A stretch of DNA of 8,615 nucleotides, taken from assembly GCA_023441905.1 (NCBI GenBank), contig JAEZNC010000115.1, positions 1 to 8,615 of the forward strand, read 5' to 3'. This document shows, one piece after another, positions 5,696 through 8,615 of the stretch. How positions within the stretch are numbered: position 1 is the first letter of the stretch; each line of letters begins with the position of its first letter. The stretch is from Bacillota bacterium. Lineage in GTDB: Bacteria > Bacillota > Clostridia > Christensenellales > SZUA-584. The notes under the pieces were generated by a model, which was not told the origin of the DNA, searched no databases, and saw only the letters and a list, made by a program, of their open reading frames with translations. Both the position numbers and the translations under genes were made by a program.

Positions 5696-7120
5696 ATGAA
5701 CAATATTGGGAAAAATGTCTCAATAAAAAAGAATAAGCGTTCCGGACAATGCAGCGTCATGATCGTGTCCAAAGAATTCAGAAGAAAGCCCGGTTCCTTT
5801 CGCTTGCCAAGCCGCAGAGTGATTCTGTCAGTGGGAGGAATTTTCTTGGCCGTATTGCTGGCTGTTGGCATTGCGATTGTGGCACTCGTTGGTAATTCTA
5901 AAATATCGGGACAACCCGATCAAATGGCGCAGGCACCGGCAGAACCCGCATCGGTCTCAATGATGTCAGCAATGGGCCAGCCGACGGAAAGCGCGTCCGC
6001 CACCACGGAAGAGAGTGCGCTGCCATCTGCGCAGATGAAAGCAGAGCCCACCCTAAAGCTGCTGCCGGAATATGAGGCGCAAATCAGCCAATCTCTGATT
6101 GATTTGCGTGAAGAGCAGAATATGGCACAAGAAAATACAACAAAACCATCGGAGATTTTGCCCGGTTATATGGCTTTAAGCGAAGCGATTGATCAAATCA
6201 ACGCCAAATTCAACGGACAGATCGAGACAAAGATTGAGTCAGTGAAAGCCAATGCCCAGTTTGATGAATTCCAAACAGCATACACCGGGGATGCGGAAGG
6301 CGACAGCAATACCGTGAACAACTGGGCTGATGTGCTTGCCGTTTACGCCGTTACCACAAACACCGAACTAAAAGGGCTGACGGCCATACCCGACACGGAT
6401 ATGGAGCTGCTGAGCAGTATTTACAACAACATGAACGCCATTGAGGTGACAGCCAAAACCACGAAGCAAAAATTACCGGCAACCAGTCCGGAGGAGTCGA
6501 CGCCTGTTATTACGCTGACAGCGTGTTTGAACGTTGAGAGCCTGACGTACGAAGAGGGCGCGGAATCGCAGGGGTTTACCGATGAGCAGAAACAGAAGCT
6601 GGAAAAGCTGATGTCCCCGGATTATTACGCGGTGTTTGCGCAGCTGCTGGGGATTGATTATTATGACGGGTTGGATGCCGATCAACTGACGGCGATTCTT
6701 TCGAATTTGGACGAGGGCACCACGGGCGCCAACATTGTGCAGGCGGCGCTGACGCGGGTGGGGAACCCCTATTCAAAGGGCAGAAGGGGCTCAGGGCGTT
6801 ATGTGGACTGTTCGTATTTCGCCTTTTGGGCGTACGACCAAGCCGGTGTTGTGATTCCCACATCGTCGGTGGAGCAGGCGCGGTATTGCTACAACAACGG
6901 CTGCAAGGTAGATCTTGAAGACCTTCAACCGGGGGATCTCATATTCTGGTCTAAACGTTGCCATTGCGGGCGCTGGCACGAGATTCATCATTCGGGGATA
7001 TATCTCGGAGACAACAAGGTGATTGAAGCCAGCTCGAGCCGGGGCCGCGTGGTAATTAGAGAGCTTTGGGAAGGCGGCACCTGGTCTATATTTATGGGCG
7101 CGAGGCCTTACGCGCATTAA
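5696..7120 (+). CDS. Membrane-anchored NlpC/P60 (C40) peptidoglycan hydrolase
   Basis: This 474-residue protein has a short basic cytoplasmic end, one membrane helix at about residues 42-66 and a large outer part. Residues about 70-340 are polar, low in aromatic residues and contain Ala/Ser/Glu-rich spacer. The C-terminal NlpC/P60 domain (about 345-474) begins at NIVQAALTRVGNPY. The catalytic cysteine is C372 in YVDCSYF and the histidine is H432 in HHSGIYLGD; PGDLIFW precedes it as expected. Relatives cleave D-glutamyl-diamino acid bonds in wall stem peptides. The usual third polar residue is not obvious; the local sequence is VIEASSSRG. No start has a good ribosome binding site: ATG 5696 is chosen, ATG 5759 (residue 22) is equally possible, and a TTG at 5645 lies in the promoter. 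It may be read through from dprA. Confidence 0.88.
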   Translation: MNNIGKNVSIKKNKRSGQCSVMIVSKEFRRKPGSFRLPSRRVILSVGGIFLAVLLAVGIAIVALVGNSKISGQPDQMAQAPAEPASVSMMSAMGQPTESASATTEESALPSAQMKAEPTLKLLPEYEAQISQSLIDLREEQNMAQENTTKPSEILPGYMALSEAIDQINAKFNGQIETKIESVKANAQFDEFQTAYTGDAEGDSNTVNNWADVLAVYAVTTNTELKGLTAIPDTDMELLSSIYNNMNAIEVTAKTTKQKLPATSPEESTPVITLTACLNVESLTYEEGAESQGFTDEQKQKLEKLMSPDYYAVFAQLLGIDYYDGLDADQLTAILSNLDEGTTGANIVQAALTRVGNPYSKGRRGSGRYVDCSYFAFWAYDQAGVVIPTSSVEQARYCYNNGCKVDLEDLQPGDLIFWSKRCHCGRWHEIHHSGIYLGDNKVIEASSSRGRVVIRELWEGGTWSIFMGARPYAH

Positions 7121-7179
7121 GAAGCGAATAGTCACTACTCAATTCATCTATTAAAGTAAAATGCAATAATAAATAAAAT

Positions 7180-7208
7180 CTATTCAATTGTCATTATGAA
7201 ATGAATAG
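7180..7208 (+). repeat. Inverted repeat overlapping the lipoprotein ribosome binding site
   Basis: CTATTCA (7180-7186) is matched by TGAATAG (7202-7208), a perfect seven-base inverted repeat with a 15-base loop. The right arm overlaps the AGGAGA ribosome binding site (7207-7212) and could lower initiation in the mRNA. No promoter could be assigned with confidence in this gap. Confidence 0.35.
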
Positions 7209-7218
7209 GAGATTTTGT

Positions 7219-8055
7219 TTGAAAAGAATTTTTATTGTACTTATATCAATGCTTTGTGCTGTTTTATTAAGCTCATGTGTCTATTTCGAATATGGCATAA
7301 ATAATACAAGCAGAAATGATTCCGACGTTGAAAGAGCATTGTATAAATTACTGACTTGTGATAATTACACATATGTGCATATGAGTGAGAGCAGATTCAT
7401 TAGTAATGGCGTTGCTACAGAGTCTTCAGGGACGTACGATAGTGTTATTTTTCATCATCCCTATAAGAGCAGATCATTTGCATTATGGGACCCGAATGAC
7501 AGGGGTATTGTTTCAGGGACTGGTTATGAAATCCAGAAGAATGGGCATATAGAGCTAAAAACAACTCATCAGCTTGAGAATGGTGACGTAATAGAACGTG
7601 ATCCAAAAGTAAAAGAAGTCTATGAAGAGTTTTTTATCAGACAGATGAATAATTGTCTTGTTTCTGAAGAACTCATTAAAGAACATCCGAGTGTGAAAGA
7701 TTTAAGGAAGTATAAGGTGGTTGTTTCTGCTTACCCGTTTATATGTTTTTTTGGATATGTGGCCGATAAAAGGGATCCTGCAACAAAGATATTTATGGAG
7801 GTGTTCGATACTTGTGAGGGGTTCGTCTATATTGATGGCAAGACGAATGATGTCGTAAGTATCGCTTTTGACTTGTCGGGGAAAAAAGACCTATCTAAAA
7901 AAGTCAATGACAGAATAATAAAAGAAGATGTTACACATATTAGTATGGGCGAGTTTGATAAACTTAGGTTTTCTTACACAATCACAAGCATCAACGATAA
8001 CAGCCTTGAGACAGAGGAGATAAGAAAAGAAATTGACAATGAGATGCAGTATTGA
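7219..8055 (+). CDS. Lipoprotein of unknown function
   Basis: The 278-residue product begins with a lipoprotein signal peptide: KR, a hydrophobic core (about residues 4-17) and the lipobox LSSC with the lipid-accepting cysteine at residue 20. After cleavage it would be anchored on the outer face of the membrane. The mature part is polar, with many Lys, Asp and Glu residues and apparent beta strands, and no catalytic motif that I recognise; the closest thing to a pattern is FVYIDGKTNDVVSIAFDLSG near the middle. I chose TTG at 7219 because AGGAGA (7207-7212) lies six bases upstream and the signal peptide starts there; an ATG at 7201 adds six residues but precedes that site. The DNA is AT-rich compared with dprA. 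A terminator follows. Possibly a recently acquired gene. Confidence 0.75.
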   Translation: MKRIFIVLISMLCAVLLSSCVYFEYGINNTSRNDSDVERALYKLLTCDNYTYVHMSESRFISNGVATESSGTYDSVIFHHPYKSRSFALWDPNDRGIVSGTGYEIQKNGHIELKTTHQLENGDVIERDPKVKEVYEEFFIRQMNNCLVSEELIKEHPSVKDLRKYKVVVSAYPFICFFGYVADKRDPATKIFMEVFDTCEGFVYIDGKTNDVVSIAFDLSGKKDLSKKVNDRIIKEDVTHISMGEFDKLRFSYTITSINDNSLETEEIRKEIDNEMQY

Positions 8056-8133
8056 AAAGGAGAAGTTACCTTAACAAAATCAGTTTGCTATAAATAAGAA
8101 CCTCCTCTGCTAAATTCAATATAATATATCACC

Positions 8134-8180
8134 GTAAGCGTATCAACCCAGATAGAGGAAGTCGCGCTTGCTTTTTTTTT
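8134..8180 (+). terminator. Intrinsic terminator after the lipoprotein gene
   Basis: GTAAGCG (8134-8140) pairs with CGCTTGC (8165-8171) with one G-U pair over a 24-base loop, and nine T follow directly (8172-8180). The long loop is unusual but the T run is strong. Confidence 0.5.
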
Positions 8181-8220
8181 CATACGAATATATAATCTGC
8201 ACTTAAAGGGCTACTATGTG

Positions 8221-8395
8221 TTGAAACGGCGCAACGCCGCATAAAATACCACAAGAAAAGGCATGCACACATGTCTCGGGTTGCTGACAAAAATTCTAGC
8301 GCCATTTCGGGCACGCGTCAGCGAAAAGAAATCCCATGATGATTGGATTAGGTTATGGGAGGTCACCTCGCTTCGCTCCTCAACATGACAGACAG
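8221..8395. repeat. Dispersed-repeat-like non-coding element upstream of topA
   Basis: This GC-richer block lies in the 406-base gap before topA. It contains a small hairpin CGGCG-CAA-CGCCG (8227-8239), TCCCAT/ATGGGA (8332-8337, 8355-8360), and a core whose minus strand reads GTCATGTTGAGGAGCGAAGC (8389-8370) then GAGGTGACC. The GAGGAGCGAAGCGAGG motif is typical of short interspersed repeats in many bacterial genomes. Open frames across it, such as one on the minus strand at 8214-8576, are probably spurious. Exact borders are unclear. The rest of the gap (8056-8220) is AT-rich and holds only the terminator. Confidence 0.5.
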
Positions 8396-8461
8396 AAGCT
8401 TTTATCAGCTGAGAGAAATCTACTTGTCTTTGACTGTGAAACAAACTGCATGGAGTAAAAG

Positions 8462-8615
8462 ATGCAAAAGAGTACCGCGAAAGCTTCAAAACCGGCAACA
8501 AAGAAAACATCAAAACCGGCGGCAAAGAGAAACTATGATCTTGTGATTGTGGAGTCGCCCGCAAAGGCCAAAACAATCAGCCAGTTTCTTGGCACCGGCT
8601 ATAAGGTGCAGGCGA
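8462..8615 (+). CDS. topA: DNA topoisomerase I, N-terminal part (cut by window end)
   Basis: The first 51 codons are present and the frame runs off the right edge. A basic Lys/Ala/Pro-rich extension (residues 2-23, with SKPATKKTSKPAAK) precedes the start of the TOPRIM domain, YDLVIVESPAKAKTISQFLG. The ESPAKA glutamate is the catalytic acid of type IA topoisomerases, which relax negative supercoils by nicking one strand. GGAG (8452-8455) lies six bases before the ATG. The extension is encoded by a 24-bp tandem unit: TCAAAACCGGC recurs at 8486 and 8510. topA following dprA is a common Firmicutes order; here they are 2.8 kb apart. No firm promoter is seen; the repeat-like element ends about 65 bases upstream. 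Confidence 0.93.
   Translation, partial: MQKSTAKASKPATKKTSKPAAKRNYDLVIVESPAKAKTISQFLGTGYKVQA

Noticed and set aside
6576..7135. Minus-strand frames opposite the NlpC/P60 domain
   Set aside because: They lie antisense to a domain with clear catalytic residues and show no motif of their own.
8214..8576. Minus-strand frame of 120 codons before topA
   Set aside because: It runs antisense into the topA start and through the repeat-like element; its CHVEERSE-type peptide is typical of spurious repeat translations.
1..8615. CRISPR array, transposase, integrase, tRNA or rRNA
   Set aside because: I found no regularly spaced repeats, no transposase or recombinase motif and no RNA gene fold; the direct repeats at 3007 and 4441 come from dprA and are not transposon ends.

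Overview
This window looks like chromosomal DNA of a Gram-positive anaerobe of the Clostridia, perhaps an Oscillospirales or Ruminococcaceae-like lineage. That placement is an inference from the gene set, the comM / dprA / topA order, the Shine-Dalgarno-rich starts and the lipoprotein and NlpC/P60 cell-surface genes; no rRNA or tRNA is present to settle it. The GC-rich housekeeping genes (comM, dprA, start of topA) alternate with visibly AT-rich stretches (about 1-780, 4207-4460 and 7121-8220), so the region is a mosaic.

Layout from left to right: an unidentified three-helix membrane protein (11-553, +); ComM/YifB, a Mg-chelatase-like AAA+ ATPase (788-2305, +); a convergent metallo-beta-lactamase-fold hydrolase (2306-2989, -) whose stop codon directly abuts that of comM; a decayed fragment of dprA with its promoter (3007-3198, +); a small very basic protein (3245-3463, -); a two-gene minus-strand unit with its own promoter and terminator, encoding a two-helix zinc-ribbon protein (3943-4206) and a 110-residue conserved-looking protein (3589-3921); intact dprA (4532-5608, +); a membrane-anchored NlpC/P60 cell-wall hydrolase (5696-7120, +); a lipoprotein of unknown function (7219-8055, +); a roughly 400-base non-coding stretch with a terminator and a dispersed-repeat-like element; and the first 51 codons of topA (8462 to the window end).

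The backbone is the recombination/DNA-processing set comM-dprA-topA. ComM is a branch-migration helicase and DprA loads RecA on incoming single-stranded DNA. In many Firmicutes these genes lie side by side; here the comM-dprA gap is filled by about 2.2 kb and the dprA-topA gap by about 2.8 kb of unrelated genes.

The most notable structure is a partial second copy of dprA. The dprA promoter (54 bp, 47 identical) and an internal 126-bp coding block (106 identical) recur at 3007-3198, joined by a 139-bp deletion lying exactly between two GATGCC hexamers. The relic and the true gene bracket the minus-strand cluster, so that cluster probably arrived with a diverged dprA allele by recombination. 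I see no convincing new multi-gene defence or metabolic system, no CRISPR array, no transposase and no RNA gene.
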